64,000 bases of DNA from Rhodocyclaceae bacterium (GCA_026415155.1 JAOAHQ010000032.1:1-64000); one strand, 5' to 3'. Positions 33,860 through 45,245 are shown, numbered from the stretch's first letter. The notes: generated from the sequence alone by a model not told the origin. Made by a program: numbers and translations.

Positions 33860-35046
33860 TGACGAAAAAGAAACTGACCATCCTCGGCGCGACCGGCTCG
33901 ATCGGCCTCAATACCCTCGATGTCGTCGCCCGCCACCCCGACCGCTACGAAGTCGTCGCGCTGACCGGCCATCGCCAGATCGAGCGGCTTTACGAGCTGT
34001 GCCTTGCCCATCGGCCGCGTTATGCGGTGGTGGGGCATGCCGAAGATGCGGTGCAGCTTGCCGAACGGCTTGCCGCGGCGGGGCTTGCGACCGAGGTGAA
34101 AAACGGCCCGCGGGCGCTCGAAGAGGTGGCCTCACTGCCCGAGGTCGATGCCGTGATGGCGGCGATCGTCGGCGCGGCGGGGCTTGCGCCGACTCTCGCC
34201 GCCGTGCGCGCTGGCAAGCAGGTCTTGCTCGCCAACAAGGAGGCGCTCGTCATGGCGGGGCACCTCTTCATGGCCGAGGTGCGCGCCCACGGCGCGACGC
34301 TGTTGCCGATCGATTCCGAGCACAATGCGGTGTTCCAGTCGCTGCCGGCCTATTATGCCGGCGATGCCGAGCGCGAGGGGGTGAGCAAGATCCTCCTCAC
34401 CGCCTCGGGCGGGCCGTTTCGCACGCTGCCGCTCGAACGACTGGCGAGCGTAACCCCCGAGGAAGCCTGCGCCCATCCGAATTGGTCGATGGGGCGCAAG
34501 ATCTCGGTCGATTCGGCGACGATGATGAACAAGGGGCTCGAGGTGATCGAGGCGCGCTGGCTATTCAATCTTGCGCCGCAGCAGATCGAGGTCGTGATCC
34601 ATCCGCAAAGCGTCGTGCATTCGCTCGTCCAATACGTCGATGGCTCGGTGCTCGCCGAGCTGGGTAATCCCGACATGCGCACGCCGATTGCCCATGCGCT
34701 CGCCTGGCCCGAGCGCATCGATGCGGGGGTGGCGCCGCTCGATCTGCCGGCGATCGCGCGGCTCGATTTCGAGGCGCCGGATTTGGCGCGCTTTCCTTGC
34801 CTGGGGCTGGCCTACCGCGCGCTCGCTGCAGGTGGCGATGCGGCGGTGGTGCTCAATGCCGCAAATGAAGTGGCCGTGGCGGCTTTTCTCGATGGGAAGC
34901 TGCCCTTTCTCGGCATTGCAAAGGTCATCGCGGCCACCCTCGATGCGCTGCCACCTGCGCCCCTGCCGCATCTGGCGGCCGTCTTCGCGGCCGATGCGCG
35001 TGCGCGGCAGGTCGCGGCGCACCATGTAGAGCGTTTCGAAAAATGA
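33856..35046 (+). CDS. dxr: 1-deoxy-D-xylulose-5-phosphate reductoisomerase
   Basis: This 396-residue second enzyme of the MEP isoprenoid pathway has the NADPH site [20 protein letters not shown], metal site [19 protein letters not shown] and [21 protein letters not shown]. Its start overlaps the cdsA stop. Confidence 0.98.
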   Translation: MMTKKKLTILGATGSIGLNTLDVVARHPDRYEVVALTGHRQIERLYELCLAHRPRYAVVGHAEDAVQLAERLAAAGLATEVKNGPRALEEVASLPEVDAVMAAIVGAAGLAPTLAAVRAGKQVLLANKEALVMAGHLFMAEVRAHGATLLPIDSEHNAVFQSLPAYYAGDAEREGVSKILLTASGGPFRTLPLERLASVTPEEACAHPNWSMGRKISVDSATMMNKGLEVIEARWLFNLAPQQIEVVIHPQSVVHSLVQYVDGSVLAELGNPDMRTPIAHALAWPERIDAGVAPLDLPAIARLDFEAPDLARFPCLGLAYRALAAGGDAAVVLNAANEVAVAAFLDGKLPFLGIAKVIAATLDALPPAPLPHLAAVFAADARARQVAAHHVERFEK

Positions 35047-36419
35047 ACTTGCTGGGCCTGCTCTGGATCGTCGGCGCGTTTGCCCTCGCCTTGGGCGTGC
35101 TGATCGTCGTCCATGAGCTTGGCCACTATATGGCGGCGCGCGCCTGCCGCGTGAAGGTGCTGCGCTTTTCCATCGGTTTCGGCCAGCCGCTCTGGTCGTG
35201 GCGCTTCGGCCGCGATGGCACCGAGTGGGCGATCGCCGCGTTTCCCTTGGGCGGCTACGTCAAGATGCTCGATGAGCGCGAAGGCGAGGTGCCGCCCGAA
35301 GAACTGCCGCGCGCCTTCAACCGGCAAAGCGTCGGCCGGCGTGCCTTCATCGTTCTCGCCGGGCCGCTTGCCAACCTCGTCTTGGCGGTGCTGCTCTATT
35401 GGCTCGTCTTCCTCGGCGGCGTCGAGGAACCACGGCCGGTCTTCGGCGCGCCACCGGCCGGCACGCTCGCCGCCGAGCTCAAACTCGGCGCTGGCGAGAC
35501 GGCCCGTGCCGTCGGCGGCAAGCCGGTGGCGACCTGGACCGAGCTGCGCTGGGAGGTGTTGCGGCGCGTCTTCGAGCGGGAGATTTTCGAGATCGAGACG
35601 ATCAACGCCAAGAACGAAATCAATCTCTACCGTTTCGATGCCAGGCGCCTCGAAGCGGCGGCGCTCGATGGCGATGTGATGGGCGCGCTCGGCCTCGTCT
35701 TGATGCGCCCCGAGCTGCCAGCCGTGCTGGGCGCGGTGCTTGCAGGCTCGCCTGCCGCGCGGGCGGGGCTTGCGCCGGGCGATCGCATCCTCGCCATCGA
35801 CGGCGAGGCCGTGACCGGCTGGAGCGAGCTCGCGCGCCGCATCCGTGCCGCCGGCGCGCGTGAGCTCGTGCTCGAAGTCTTGCGCGGGGAGGAGCAGTTC
35901 GAGGTCGCCGTGACCCCCGAGATCGTCGAAGAGCGCCCGGGCCGGCCGGTGGCGCGCATCGGCATCGCGGTGCGCGAGGATGCCGAACTGCATCGCCGCC
36001 TGATGGTCACGGTGCGCTATGGCGCGCTTGCCTCTTTCGAGCGCGCACTCTCGCAGACCTGGGAGACGGCGGCGCTCACCGTGCGCGCGATCGGCCGCAT
36101 GCTGATGGGCGAACTCTCGGTGAAAAACATCTCGGGGCCGGTGACCATCGCCGACTATGCCGGGCAATCGGCGCGCATGGGCGGCGAGCATTACTTGCGC
36201 TTCCTCGCCCTCATCAGCATCAGCCTGGGTGTCTTGAACCTGCTGCCAATCCCGGTCTTGGATGGAGGGCATTTGATGTATTATCTCGCCGAGCTCATCA
36301 AAGGGGGCCCGCTGTCCGAACGCACGATGGAAATCGGCCAGCAGATCGGTCTGGCGCTCTTGGCCTTGCTGATGGCCGTGGCGTTCTATAACGACATCAA
36401 CCGTCTCGTTTCCGGCTGA
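35043..36419 (+). CDS. rseP: Site-2 protease RseP
   Basis: This 458-residue membrane metalloprotease has HELGH at residues 24-28 in the first helix, two PDZ domains and the second catalytic segment [16 protein letters not shown]. It cuts anti-sigma factor RseA in the envelope stress response. A repeat copy encodes [10 protein letters not shown] near residue 150 in PDZ1, before VGGKPVATW; this lies in the loop where PDZ domains normally have GL-x-x-GD, and the match differs from consensus at one base. Confidence 0.97.
   Translation: MNLLGLLWIVGAFALALGVLIVVHELGHYMAARACRVKVLRFSIGFGQPLWSWRFGRDGTEWAIAAFPLGGYVKMLDEREGEVPPEELPRAFNRQSVGRRAFIVLAGPLANLVLAVLLYWLVFLGGVEEPRPVFGAPPAGTLAAELKLGAGETARAVGGKPVATWTELRWEVLRRVFEREIFEIETINAKNEINLYRFDARRLEAAALDGDVMGALGLVLMRPELPAVLGAVLAGSPAARAGLAPGDRILAIDGEAVTGWSELARRIRAAGARELVLEVLRGEEQFEVAVTPEIVEERPGRPVARIGIAVREDAELHRRLMVTVRYGALASFERALSQTWETAALTVRAIGRMLMGELSVKNISGPVTIADYAGQSARMGGEHYLRFLALISISLGVLNLLPIPVLDGGHLMYYLAELIKGGPLSERTMEIGQQIGLALLALLMAVAFYNDINRLVSG
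35481..35503 (+). repeat. Dispersed GTCGGCGC repeat copy inside rseP
   Basis: AAACTCGGCGCTGGC-GA-GACGGC has one mismatch. The host reads KLGAGETA; part of the similarity could come from the PDZ coding sequence. Confidence 0.6.
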
Positions 36420-36422
36420 CGC

Positions 36423-38702
36423 ATGAAACACACTCTCCTCGCTGGCCTCATCGCAGCGCTCGGCACGCTGGGCGCTTTTGCCGCGCAGGCCTTCGAGCCC
36501 TTCGTCGTGCGCGACATCCGCGTCGAGGGGCTTCAGCGCACCGAAGCGGGTACGGTTTTTTCCTATCTGCCGGTGAAAGTCGGCGATCGCCTCACCGAGG
36601 ACAAGGCTTCCCAAGCCATCAAGGCGCTCTTCGCCACCGGCTTTTTCAAGGACGTGCGTCTCGAAGTCGAAGGCGATGTGCTCGTCGTGCTCGTCGAGGA
36701 GCGGCCGGCGATCGCCTCGCTCGAATTCGTCGGCGTCAAGGCCTTCGACAAGGAGCAGCTGAGAAAAGGCTTGCGCGAGGTGGGCCTGGCCGAATCGCGC
36801 ATCTTCGACCGCTCGCTCATCGAGCGCGCCGAGCAGGAGTTGAAGCGTCAGTACATCGCGCAGGGCTATTACGCCGCGCAGGTGACGACGACGATCACGC
36901 CGCTCGAACGCAACCGCGTCGGCATCCACTTCACCGTGGAAGAGGGCGACATTGCCAAGATCCGTCAGATCAACATCGTCGGCGCCAAGGCCTTCAAGGA
37001 AAAGGAGCTCCTTGAACAGTTCCGCCTCACGACGCCCGGCTGGCTCACGTGGTACACGAAGAACGACCAGTACTCGAAGCAGAAGCTCTCGGGGGATCTC
37101 GAGACCTTGCGCTCCTATTACCTCGACCGCGGCTTCATCGAGTTCAACATCGAGTCGACGCAGGTGTCGATCTCGACCGACAAGCAGGACATCTACATCA
37201 CGATCAACATCAACGAGGGCGAGCGTTACACGGTCTCCTCGGTCAAGCTCGCGGGCGAGCTCTTGTTACCCGAAGCGGAACTGCTCAAGCTCGTCAAGAT
37301 CAAGCCCGGCAGCCTCTTTTCGCGCGAGGAGGTGACCGAGACCACCAAGGCGATCAGCGAGCGGCTCGCGAATGAAGGCTATGCCTTCGCCAACGTCAAT
37401 GCGGCGCCCGAGCTCGACAAGGAAAAGAAACAAGTGGCCTTCACGCTGTTCATCGACCCGGGCCGGCGCGTCTATGTGCGGCGCATCCAGGTGCAGGGCA
37501 ATACGCGCACGCGCGACGAGGTGATCCGCCGCGAACTGCGCCAGATGGAAGGCGCCTGGTACGATGGCGAGAAGATCAACAAATCGCGCTCGCGCGTCGA
37601 TAAGCTCGGCTATTTCGACGAGGTGACCATCGAGACGCCGGCGGTGCCGGGCACCACCGACCAGGTCGATATCCATGTCAATGTGAAGGAGAAGCCGACC
37701 GGCAACCTGATGCTCGGCGCCGGCCTGTCGAGCTCGGAAGGGCTCGTCTTCTCCGGCTCGGTGAATCAGCAGAACCTCTTCGGCAGCGGCAAGCACGTCG
37801 GCGTCGGATTCAACACGAGCCGGATCAATAAGCTCTATTCGTTCTCCTACACCGATCCCTATCACACGATCGACGGCATCAGCCGCGGCTTCGACGTCTA
37901 TTACAAGGACACCAATACGCAGAGCCTGACGGTGGCCACCTATGGCACTAAGTCCTTTGGCGGCGGCGTGCGCTATGGCTTTCCGATCGGCGAGGAGGAT
38001 TTCATCAATTTCGGCCTTGCCTATGATTCGACGCAGATTCGCACCTGGACCAACAGCCCGCTGCGCTTCCAGCAATACGATGGCAAGACCTATGGCGGCG
38101 TCATCGGCACGCTCGGCTGGGCGAAGGACACGCTCGATAGCCGCATCTATCCGATGAAAGGCTTCATCGCGCGGCTCGGCGGTGAGCTGGGCCTGGGCAG
38201 CACGATGAAGTATTACCGCCTCAATACCCAGTATCAGCAGTTCTTCCCCGTCACGCGCGAGACGGCGCTGATGGTCAATGGCGAATTCAGCCTCGCCGAC
38301 CGCTTGGGCGGCGGCGAGATGCCCTTCTACAAGTACTACTACGCCGGCGGCGTCGGCTCGGTGCGCGGCTACAAGCCCGGCTCGCTCGGCCCCATCGACA
38401 CCACGACCGAAGACCGCCTGGGCGGCACGCGCCGCTTCGTCGGCAACGTTGAATACCTCTTCCCGATGCCCGGCGGCGGGCAGGACAAATCGCTGCGTCT
38501 GGGCGCCTTCTTCGATGCCGGCAAGATCTGGGGCACGCCCGGCGCGTATCGCGGTGATGTAGACATGCGCTATAGCGTCGGGCTGTCGCTTTCCTGGACT
38601 TCGCCGATGGGGCCGCTCAAGTTCAGCCTCGCGCAGCCTCTGGCCAAGAAGGAAGGCGATCTGACCCAGCGCCTGCAATTCCAGTTAGGCTCGATTTTCT
38701 AA
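36423..38702 (+). CDS. bamA: Outer membrane protein assembly factor BamA
   Basis: This 759-residue Omp85 protein has a signal peptide (MKHTLLAGLIAALGTLGAFA-AQA), five POTRA repeats beginning FVVRDIRVEGLQRTEAGTVF, and a C-terminal 16-strand barrel with the loop-6 motif GSVRGYKPGSLGP. It ends in Phe (FQLGSIF), the sorting signal. It is the core of the BAM complex, in the rseP-bamA-skp-lpxD order. Confidence 0.98.
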   Translation: MKHTLLAGLIAALGTLGAFAAQAFEPFVVRDIRVEGLQRTEAGTVFSYLPVKVGDRLTEDKASQAIKALFATGFFKDVRLEVEGDVLVVLVEERPAIASLEFVGVKAFDKEQLRKGLREVGLAESRIFDRSLIERAEQELKRQYIAQGYYAAQVTTTITPLERNRVGIHFTVEEGDIAKIRQINIVGAKAFKEKELLEQFRLTTPGWLTWYTKNDQYSKQKLSGDLETLRSYYLDRGFIEFNIESTQVSISTDKQDIYITININEGERYTVSSVKLAGELLLPEAELLKLVKIKPGSLFSREEVTETTKAISERLANEGYAFANVNAAPELDKEKKQVAFTLFIDPGRRVYVRRIQVQGNTRTRDEVIRRELRQMEGAWYDGEKINKSRSRVDKLGYFDEVTIETPAVPGTTDQVDIHVNVKEKPTGNLMLGAGLSSSEGLVFSGSVNQQNLFGSGKHVGVGFNTSRINKLYSFSYTDPYHTIDGISRGFDVYYKDTNTQSLTVATYGTKSFGGGVRYGFPIGEEDFINFGLAYDSTQIRTWTNSPLRFQQYDGKTYGGVIGTLGWAKDTLDSRIYPMKGFIARLGGELGLGSTMKYYRLNTQYQQFFPVTRETALMVNGEFSLADRLGGGEMPFYKYYYAGGVGSVRGYKPGSLGPIDTTTEDRLGGTRRFVGNVEYLFPMPGGGQDKSLRLGAFFDAGKIWGTPGAYRGDVDMRYSVGLSLSWTSPMGPLKFSLAQPLAKKEGDLTQRLQFQLGSIF

Positions 38703-38715
38703 GGCAGGAGCAGCC

Positions 38716-39216
38716 ATGAAACGCGTTTTTCATCTCGCCCTCCCCCTTTTCCTCACCGGTTTCACGGCGCTGGCGCAGGCCGAATACAAGATCGCCTTCG
38801 TCAATGGCCAGCGCGTCGTCAATGAGTCGCCCCAGGCGCTGCGCGCGAAGAAGAAGATCGAGGAAGAGTTCAAGAAGCGCGACCTCGAACTGCAGCAGAT
38901 GTCGAAGAAGCTGCAAAGCCTGCAGGAAAACCTCGAGAAGAATGGCATGACGATGGCCGAGAGCGAGCGGCGCAACAAGGAGCGCGAGTTCAACGAGCTT
39001 TCGCGCGACTTCCAGCGCAAGCAGCGCGAGTTCCGCGAAGACCTCAACCTGCGCCAGAACGAAGAGATGGCCGCCATCTTCGAGCGCGCCAACAAGGTCA
39101 TCAAGCAGATCGCCGAGACCGAGAAATACGACCTCATCGTGCAAGAGGCCGTCTACTTCAGCCCGCGCATCGACATCACCGACAAGGTCATCAAGGCGCT
39201 GGGCGAGGCGAAATAA
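38716..39216 (+). CDS. skp: Periplasmic chaperone Skp/OmpH
   Basis: This 166-residue protein has a signal peptide ending ALAQA, then a long charged coiled coil (KKIEEEFKKRDLELQQMSKK ... NKEREFNELSRDFQRKQREF) that forms the tentacles of the trimer. It escorts unfolded outer membrane proteins to BamA, encoded immediately upstream. Confidence 0.95.
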   Translation: MKRVFHLALPLFLTGFTALAQAEYKIAFVNGQRVVNESPQALRAKKKIEEEFKKRDLELQQMSKKLQSLQENLEKNGMTMAESERRNKEREFNELSRDFQRKQREFREDLNLRQNEEMAAIFERANKVIKQIAETEKYDLIVQEAVYFSPRIDITDKVIKALGEAK

Positions 39217-39230
39217 GCGCGCTTCGCGCC

Positions 39231-40196
39231 GTGGCGCGCCGGCTCGAGGAGATCGTCGCCCGCTTCGGCGGGCAGCTTCGTGGCGATGGCAAGATCGTCA
39301 TCACGGGGCTTGCTCCCCTCCAGACGGCGACGGAAAGCGAACTCAGCTTTCTTGCCCATCCGAAATATCGCCGCGAACTGGCAAGGACGCGCGCCGCCGC
39401 GGTGATCCTCGCGCCGGAGTTCGCCGCGGCTTGCCCCGTCGCGGCGATCGTCACGCCACAACCCTATCTCTACTTCGCGCGCGTCTCGCAGTGGCTTGCG
39501 CCGCCGCCCCCTGAGGCGGGCATTCATCCGTCGGCCGTCGTCGAATCGCCGCTCCCTGCTTCGGTGAGCGTTGGGGCGCACTGCTGGGTCGGCCGCGATG
39601 TCGAGATCGGCGAAGGGAGCATCCTCTATGCCGGCGTCAAGGTCTATCCCGGCTGCCGCATCGGCCGGCGCGTCATCATCCATGCCGGCGCGGTGATCGG
39701 GGCCGACGGCTTTGGTTTTGCCCAAGACGGTGAGGCCTGGGTGAAGATTGCCCAGACCGGCCGCGTCGTCATCGGCGACGACGTCGAGATCGGCGCCAAT
39801 ACGACGATCGATCGCGGCGCGCTCGACGATACGGTCATCGAGGAGGGCGTCAAGCTCGACAACCAGATCCAGATAGCCCACAACGTCAGGATCGGCCGCC
39901 ATACGGCGATCGCCGGCTGCGTCGGCATCGCCGGCAGCAGCCAGATCGGTGCGCGCTGCACGATCGGCGGCGGGGCGATCATCCTCGGGCATCTGCGGCT
40001 CGCAGATGGCGTGCATGTCTCGGCCGGCACGCTGATCGCCAAGTCGATCGCGACACCCGGCAGTTACACCGGCACGGTGCCCGCCGCGGCGCACGAGGAA
40101 TGGCGCAAGAACTTCGCCCATCTGCGCCACCTCGATGCGCTGGCCGATAGAATACGCGCCCTTGAGGCGCGCCTCGCCGAACTGGAGAAGAAATGA
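39231..40196 (+). CDS. lpxD: UDP-3-O-acylglucosamine N-acyltransferase
   Basis: This 321-residue left-handed beta-helix acyltransferase has many hexapeptide repeats ([20 protein letters not shown] ... [20 protein letters not shown]) and the catalytic His region [16 protein letters not shown]. It adds the second acyl chain in lipid A synthesis. It appears to use GTG at 39231, 14 bp after skp. fabZ overlaps its end. Confidence 0.96.
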   Translation: MARRLEEIVARFGGQLRGDGKIVITGLAPLQTATESELSFLAHPKYRRELARTRAAAVILAPEFAAACPVAAIVTPQPYLYFARVSQWLAPPPPEAGIHPSAVVESPLPASVSVGAHCWVGRDVEIGEGSILYAGVKVYPGCRIGRRVIIHAGAVIGADGFGFAQDGEAWVKIAQTGRVVIGDDVEIGANTTIDRGALDDTVIEEGVKLDNQIQIAHNVRIGRHTAIAGCVGIAGSSQIGARCTIGGGAIILGHLRLADGVHVSAGTLIAKSIATPGSYTGTVPAAAHEEWRKNFAHLRHLDALADRIRALEARLAELEKK

Positions 40197-40642
40197 GCAG
40201 CATGGACATCCACCAGATCCTGCGCTACCTGCCGCACCGCTATCCGATCCTGTTGGTGGATCGCGTGCTCGAGGTCGTGCCCGGCGAGCGCATCCTCGCC
40301 CTGAAAAACGTCAGCATCAACGAGCCGTTCTTCCCTGGGCACTATCCGCACCATCCGGTGATGCCGGGTGTGCTGATCATTGAGGCGCTCGCGCAGACGG
40401 CGGCGATCCTTTCCTTCAAGACCATGGGGGATCAGCCCGATGACCGTTCGGTCTATTACTTCGTCGGCATCGACGGCGCGCGCTTCAAGCGGCCGGTCGG
40501 GCCGGGCGACCAGCTCGTCATGGCGGTGTCGATCACCGCCAACCGGCGCGGCCTCTGGAAGTTCGCCGCCCAGGCCAAGGTCGAGGAGCAGATCGCTTGC
40601 GAGGCCGAGCTGATGTGCACGGTGCGCAAGCTGGACGAATGA
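40193..40642 (+). CDS. fabZ: 3-hydroxyacyl-ACP dehydratase FabZ
   Basis: This 149-residue hot-dog fold enzyme has [20 protein letters not shown] and the catalytic [22 protein letters not shown]. It competes with LpxA/LpxD for hydroxyacyl-ACP, which explains the conserved lpxD-fabZ-lpxA order. The first ATG overlaps lpxD; the Met at residue 4 is also possible. Confidence 0.98.
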   Translation: MSSMDIHQILRYLPHRYPILLVDRVLEVVPGERILALKNVSINEPFFPGHYPHHPVMPGVLIIEALAQTAAILSFKTMGDQPDDRSVYYFVGIDGARFKRPVGPGDQLVMAVSITANRRGLWKFAAQAKVEEQIACEAELMCTVRKLDE

Positions 40643-40643
40643 G

Positions 40644-41426
40644 ATGCCGGCCAGCATTCATCCGACCGCGCTCGTCGATGCAAAAGCGCGGCTTGGCGAG
40701 AACGTCACGATTGGCCCCTATGCGGTGATCGGCGCCGAGGTCGAGATCGGCGATGGCACGAGCATCGGCGCGCATGCCGTCATCGAGGGGCCGACGACGA
40801 TCGGGCGCGACAATCGCATCTACCCCTTCGTCTCGCTGGGGCTTGCGCCGCAGGACAAGAAGTATGGCGGCGAGGCAACCAGGCTCGAGATCGGCGACCG
40901 CAACACGATCCGCGAGTTCTGCACCTTCAACCGCGGCACGGTGCAGGATGTGGGCGTCACCCGCCTTGGCAACGACAATTGGATCATGGCCTATGTGCAT
41001 CTGGCGCACGATTGCCAGGTCGGCGATCACACGATCTTCGCCAACAATGCGCAGCTCGCCGGCCACGTGCAAGTCGGCGACTGGGCCATCCTCGGCGGCT
41101 TCACGGTCGTGCATCAATTCGTGCGCATCGGCGCGCATTCGATCACCGGCATGGGCACGATCCTCTTGCAGGATCTGCCGCCCTTCGTGACGGCCGCGGG
41201 CAATCCGGCCGTGCCGCATGGCATCAACAGCGAGGGCTTGAAGCGGCGCGGTTATGCGCCCGAGACGATCGCCTCCATCCGGCGCGCCTACAAAACCCTC
41301 TATCGCAGCGGCTTGCGGCTCGAAGAGGCGATCGAAGCAATCCGCGCCGAGGCCGAGACGGGGCTTGCGCCCTTGAGCGTGCTGGCCGATTTTCTTGCAG
41401 CACCGGGCCGCGGCATCATTCGTTGA
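40644..41426 (+). CDS. lpxA: UDP-N-acetylglucosamine acyltransferase
   Basis: This 260-residue hexapeptide-repeat enzyme catalyses the first step of lipid A synthesis. [20 protein letters not shown] starts the beta-helix; the catalytic His lies in [20 protein letters not shown], followed by [18 protein letters not shown]. It starts 1 bp after fabZ. Confidence 0.98.
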   Translation: MPASIHPTALVDAKARLGENVTIGPYAVIGAEVEIGDGTSIGAHAVIEGPTTIGRDNRIYPFVSLGLAPQDKKYGGEATRLEIGDRNTIREFCTFNRGTVQDVGVTRLGNDNWIMAYVHLAHDCQVGDHTIFANNAQLAGHVQVGDWAILGGFTVVHQFVRIGAHSITGMGTILLQDLPPFVTAAGNPAVPHGINSEGLKRRGYAPETIASIRRAYKTLYRSGLRLEEAIEAIRAEAETGLAPLSVLADFLAAPGRGIIR

Positions 41427-41432
41427 AACACC

Positions 41433-42572
41433 ATGCGGATTGCGATGGTCGCCGGCGAGGCCTCGGGCGATTTGCTCGCGGCCCATCTGATCGAAGCGCT
41501 CAAGCGCCGTCTGCCCAGCGCCGAGTTTTACGGCATCGGCGGGCCGAAAATGCAGCGCGCGGGCTTCACCGCCTGGTGGCCGGCCGAGCTCCTCGCCGTG
41601 CGCGGCTATGCCGAGGTGCTCAAACACTACCGCGAGATCACCAGCGTGCGCCGCGCTTTACTCAAGCGCCTCAAGGCAAAGCGGCCGGATGTCTTCATCG
41701 GCGTCGATGCGCCAGACTTCAACCTGTGGCTCGAGCGGCGCTTGAAGCGCGCCGGCATTCCGACCGTGCATTACGTGAGCCCGTCGGTCTGGGCCTGGCG
41801 CGGCGGCCGCATCAAGAAAATCGCGCGTGCCGTCGATCGGCTGCTGGCGCTGTTTCCTTTCGAGCCGCCGCTTTATGAAAAGGTCGGCGTTTCGGTGGCC
41901 TATGTCGGCCATCCGCTCGCCGATCTCTTCCCGCTCGAATCGCTGCGCAACGTTGCGCGCGAGCGGCTGGGGCTTGCCCAGGCCGCTTTTCCTCTGTTTG
42001 CCCTCTTGCCCGGCAGCCGCGTCTCCGAACTCGAATATCACGCCGCGACCTTCATCCGCACGGCGGGGCTGCTGCTCGAGCGTTTCCCGAGCGCAAGCTT
42101 TCTCGTGCCGCTGGTGACGCGCGAGACGCGCCTTAAGTTCGAAACGGAGCTCTGGCAGCAAAACGCGCAAGACTGGCCGATCCGCATCCTCTTCGGTCAT
42201 GCGCAGGATGCGCTCGCTGCCTGTGATGCCGCGCTCGTCGCAAGCGGTACGGCGACCCTCGAGGCCGCCTTGCTCAAGACGCCGCACGTCATCACCTATC
42301 GCATGTCGCCGTGGAGCTGGCGGTTGATGAAGCGCATGCGCTATCAGCCCTGGGTGGGACTGCCCAACATCCTCGCCGGCCGCTTCGTCGTGCCGGAATT
42401 TTTGCAGGAGGAGGCAACACCAGAGAATCTCGCGCAGGCGCTCGGCAATCTCGTCGTCGACGCCGAAGTCAAGGCGCGGCTGGCCAATCTCTTCACGGCC
42501 ATGCACCGCGAGCTGCGGCAGAACACGGCCGAGAAGGCCGCTGCAGCGGTGCTCGCGCTCTTGCCGGCATGA
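41433..42572 (+). CDS. lpxB: Lipid-A-disaccharide synthase
   Basis: This 379-residue GT19 glycosyltransferase begins [52 protein letters not shown] and [13 protein letters not shown] are family signatures. It joins two acylated glucosamines into the lipid A disaccharide. rnhB overlaps its stop. Confidence 0.98.
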   Translation: MRIAMVAGEASGDLLAAHLIEALKRRLPSAEFYGIGGPKMQRAGFTAWWPAELLAVRGYAEVLKHYREITSVRRALLKRLKAKRPDVFIGVDAPDFNLWLERRLKRAGIPTVHYVSPSVWAWRGGRIKKIARAVDRLLALFPFEPPLYEKVGVSVAYVGHPLADLFPLESLRNVARERLGLAQAAFPLFALLPGSRVSELEYHAATFIRTAGLLLERFPSASFLVPLVTRETRLKFETELWQQNAQDWPIRILFGHAQDALAACDAALVASGTATLEAALLKTPHVITYRMSPWSWRLMKRMRYQPWVGLPNILAGRFVVPEFLQEEATPENLAQALGNLVVDAEVKARLANLFTAMHRELRQNTAEKAAAAVLALLPA

Positions 42573-43135
42573 TTTGCGGCGTCGATGAGGCGGGCAGGGG
42601 GCCGCTGGCCGGCCCGGTCTGCGCGGCGGCGGTGATCCTCGATCCAGCGCGGCCAATCGCGGGGCTTGCCGATTCGAAGAAGCTCTCTGCCGCACAGCGC
42701 GAGCGGCTCGCGGCGCAGATTCGCGCCCAGGCGCTCGCCTGGTGTGTGGCCGAAGCCTCGGTCGAAGAGATCGATGCGCTCAACATCTTGCAGGCGACCC
42801 TGCTCGCGATGCAGCGCGCCGTGGCAGGGCTCGCTCTGCGCCCAACCGAAGTGCTCATCGACGGCAACCGCACGCCCATGCTTGAAGTGCCCTGCCGCGC
42901 CATCATTGGCGGCGATGCCAAGGTCGCCGAGATTGCCGCCGCCTCGATCCTCGCCAAGACGAGCCGCGATGCGCGCATGCTCGCCTTGCATGCCGAGTAT
43001 CCCGGCTATGGCTTCGACCGGCACAAGGGCTATGGCACGGCCGCGCATCTTGCGGCGCTCAAGCGCCTGGGGCCGAGCCCGCACCATCGCAAGAGCTTTG
43101 CGCCGCTGCGCGAGCAACTCGCCTTGTTCCCGTGA
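42569..43135 (+). CDS. rnhB: Ribonuclease HII
   Basis: This 188-residue enzyme removes ribonucleotides from [22 protein letters not shown] has the first catalytic Asp-Glu, and [21 protein letters not shown] the later Asp. ATG at 42569 overlaps the lpxB stop, which sets the start despite a longer open frame. Confidence 0.97.
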   Translation: MICGVDEAGRGPLAGPVCAAAVILDPARPIAGLADSKKLSAAQRERLAAQIRAQALAWCVAEASVEEIDALNILQATLLAMQRAVAGLALRPTEVLIDGNRTPMLEVPCRAIIGGDAKVAEIAAASILAKTSRDARMLALHAEYPGYGFDRHKGYGTAAHLAALKRLGPSPHHRKSFAPLREQLALFP

Positions 43136-43911
43136 AGAGCGTCACCTCGCGCGACAATCCGACCTTCAAAGACTTGCGCGATCTCGCGCACGATGCGCGG
43201 CGGCAAAGGCGCGAGGGGCGCACGCTGCTCGATGGTCCGCATCTCGTCGCGGCGGCGCTCGATCACGGCCTGATGCCAGAGCTGATCGCCGTCGGCGAAA
43301 GCGCGGTCGGGCGACCGGAGATTGCCGCGCTGCTCGCACGCCTCCCCGCCGTGGCCGTGCTGTGCCTGCGCGATGCGCTGTTGCGCGAGTTAAGCGAGCT
43401 CAAGACGCCGCCGGGCATCCTCGCCGTCATCGCCGTGCCGCCTGCGCCGAGCTTGCCGTCCTCGGGCGATTGCCTGCTGCTCGAGGCCGTGCAGGATGCC
43501 GGCAACGTCGGCGCGCTCTTGCGCACCGCGGCGGCGGCCGGCATCCCTCACGTGCTGCTGGGGCCCGGCTGCGCGGGTGCCTGGACGCCACGCGTGCTGC
43601 GCGCCGCGCAAGGGGCGCATTTCGCGCTCGCCCTTTATGAGCACGTCGATCTCGCCGCTTTCCTCGCCGGCTTTGCCAGTCAGTCGATCGCCGCCGTCGC
43701 GCATCAAGGAACCTCGCTTTATGCGCTCGATCTGGCTGGCCCGACGGCCTGGCTGTTTGGCAACGAGGGGCAGGGAGTGTCGCCTCGGCTGGCCGCGATG
43801 GCGACGCACCGCGCGACGATCCCGCTCGCCGCAGGCTGCGAATCGCTCAATGTCGCGGCGGCGGCCGCCGTCTGCCTCTTCGAAATGCGCCGGCAACGCG
43901 GGATCGTGTAA
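43132..43911 (+). CDS. TrmH-family RNA 2'-O-methyltransferase
   Basis: This 259-residue SPOUT methyltransferase has an N-terminal substrate-binding domain ([31 protein letters not shown]), then the knot motifs [30 protein letters not shown] and [20 protein letters not shown]. The exact rRNA or tRNA target is not clear. Its stop TAA runs into a dispersed repeat. Confidence 0.9.
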   Translation: MKSVTSRDNPTFKDLRDLAHDARRQRREGRTLLDGPHLVAAALDHGLMPELIAVGESAVGRPEIAALLARLPAVAVLCLRDALLRELSELKTPPGILAVIAVPPAPSLPSSGDCLLLEAVQDAGNVGALLRTAAAAGIPHVLLGPGCAGAWTPRVLRAAQGAHFALALYEHVDLAAFLAGFASQSIAAVAHQGTSLYALDLAGPTAWLFGNEGQGVSPRLAAMATHRATIPLAAGCESLNVAAAAAVCLFEMRRQRGIV

Positions 43912-43932
43912 AGTCGGCGCTGGCAAGACGGC
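43910..43932 (+). repeat. Dispersed GTCGGCGC repeat copy at a stop codon
   Basis: AAAGTCGGCGCTGGC-AA-GACGGC, a perfect match that overlaps the TAA of the methyltransferase gene and nearly fills the gap to nfeD. Confidence 0.85.
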
Positions 43933-43946
43933 AGCGGGAGGCGAGT

Positions 43947-44387
43947 ATGGAGCTTTTGTGGTGGCATTGGGTCGTCGGCGGCATCATTCTGATCGTCGCC
44001 GAGCTCGTCGTGCCCTCGTTCGTGCTGATCTGGTTTGGCGTCGGCGCGCTGATCGTCGCGCTCTTCGTCGCCCTCTTCGAACCGGGCCTTGCGATGCAGC
44101 TTGCCTTGTGGCTCATCGCATCGCTGGCGCTCGTCGTCGCCTGGTTCAAGGTCTTCAAACCGAGCATGCACAAGACGAAGATCGGCATGTCCGATGCGGG
44201 TGTGATCGGCGAGGTCGGCGTGCTCGTGCATGACGTCGCGCCGTTCCAGAAAGGCCAGGTGCGCTTCCAGAAGCCGCTGCTCGGCGACGATGTCTGGGTC
44301 TGCATCGCCGATGAGGAGATCAAGAGCGGCGAACGCGTCAAGGTGCTCGAAGTCGAAGGAAGTTTCCTGAAAGTGGGGAGGGTGTGA
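43947..44387 (+). CDS. NfeD-family membrane protein
   Basis: This 146-residue protein has three N-terminal transmembrane helices (VVGGIILIVAELVVPSFVLIW; GALIVALFVALF; LWLIASLALVVAWF) and a C-terminal OB-fold (GEVGVLVHDVAPFQKGQVRF ... RVKVLEVEGSFLKV). NfeD proteins pair with stomatin-like proteins; the stomatin gene overlaps its stop. Confidence 0.92.
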   Translation: MELLWWHWVVGGIILIVAELVVPSFVLIWFGVGALIVALFVALFEPGLAMQLALWLIASLALVVAWFKVFKPSMHKTKIGMSDAGVIGEVGVLVHDVAPFQKGQVRFQKPLLGDDVWVCIADEEIKSGERVKVLEVEGSFLKVGRV

Positions 44388-45244
44388 ATATGGAAGCCAT
44401 GCTGATCGTCATCGTCGCGTTCCTGATCTTTGCGGGCATCACGCTCGCCAAGGGCATCCGCATCGTGCCGCAGGGCGAGGAGTGGATCGTCGAGCGGCTC
44501 GGTAAGTATCACAGCACGCTGCATCCGGGGCTCAACGTCATCGTGCCCTATCTCGACAGCATCGCCTACAAGCTCGTCACCAAGGACATCATCCTCGACG
44601 TGCAGGAGCAGGAGGTGATCACCAAGGACAATGCGGTGATCCTCACCAATGCGATCGCCTTCATCAAGGTCACCGATCCCATCAAGGCCGTCTATGGCGT
44701 CGTCGATTTCGCCGAGGCGATCCGCAATCTCATCATGACGACGCTGCGCTCGATCGTTGGCGAGATGTATCTCGACGAGGCGCTCTCGAACCGCGACCGC
44801 ATCAAGGCGCGCCTGCGCGAATCGATCTCCGACGAGGCGATCGACTGGGGCCTGACCGTGAAATCGGTCGAGATCCAGGACATCAAGCCTTCGCCCTCGA
44901 TGCAGAAGGCAATGGAGATGCAGGCAGCCGCCGAACGGGAAAGGAAGGCGATGGTGACCAAGGCAGAGGGCGAGAAGCAGGCCACCATCCTCGCTGCCGA
45001 GGCGCGCCTCGAGGCGGCACAGCGCGATGCCACGGCACAGGTGACGCTCGCCGAGGCTTCCGCCGAGGCGATCCGGCGCGTCACCCAGGCAATTGGCGAT
45101 CACGAGGGGCCGATGCGCTACATGCTCGGCGAGAAATACCTCATGGCGATGACGAAGCTTGCCGAGTCGCCCAATGCCAAGACGATCCTGATCCCGGGCG
45201 ATCTGCAGGAGACCTTGCGCGCGCTGCTCGGCCGCAAGGGGTGA
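44384..45244 (+). CDS. SPFH/stomatin-like membrane protease regulator (QmcA type)
   Basis: This 286-residue protein has an N-terminal transmembrane helix, then an SPFH domain (RIVPQGEEWIVERLGKYHST, PGLNVIVPYLDSIAYK) and a helical C-terminus rich in Ala/Glu (AAAERERKAMVTKAEGEKQA). It scaffolds membrane microdomains. The GTG start overlaps nfeD; ATG at 44390 is the alternative. Confidence 0.94.
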   Translation: MNMEAMLIVIVAFLIFAGITLAKGIRIVPQGEEWIVERLGKYHSTLHPGLNVIVPYLDSIAYKLVTKDIILDVQEQEVITKDNAVILTNAIAFIKVTDPIKAVYGVVDFAEAIRNLIMTTLRSIVGEMYLDEALSNRDRIKARLRESISDEAIDWGLTVKSVEIQDIKPSPSMQKAMEMQAAAERERKAMVTKAEGEKQATILAAEARLEAAQRDATAQVTLAEASAEAIRRVTQAIGDHEGPMRYMLGEKYLMAMTKLAESPNAKTILIPGDLQETLRALLGRKG

Positions 45245-45245
45245 T

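Noticed and set aside
34168-34195. GTCGGCGCGGCGGGGCTTGC in dxr, similar to the repeat
   Set aside because: Conserved dxr coding sequence (IVGAAGLAP) and no GACGGC half.
34812-36929. 705-codon minus-strand frame opposite dxr, rseP and bamA
   Set aside because: Shadow of three certain genes; composition is rich in Asp/Arg/Glu/His as expected from antisense of GC-rich codons.
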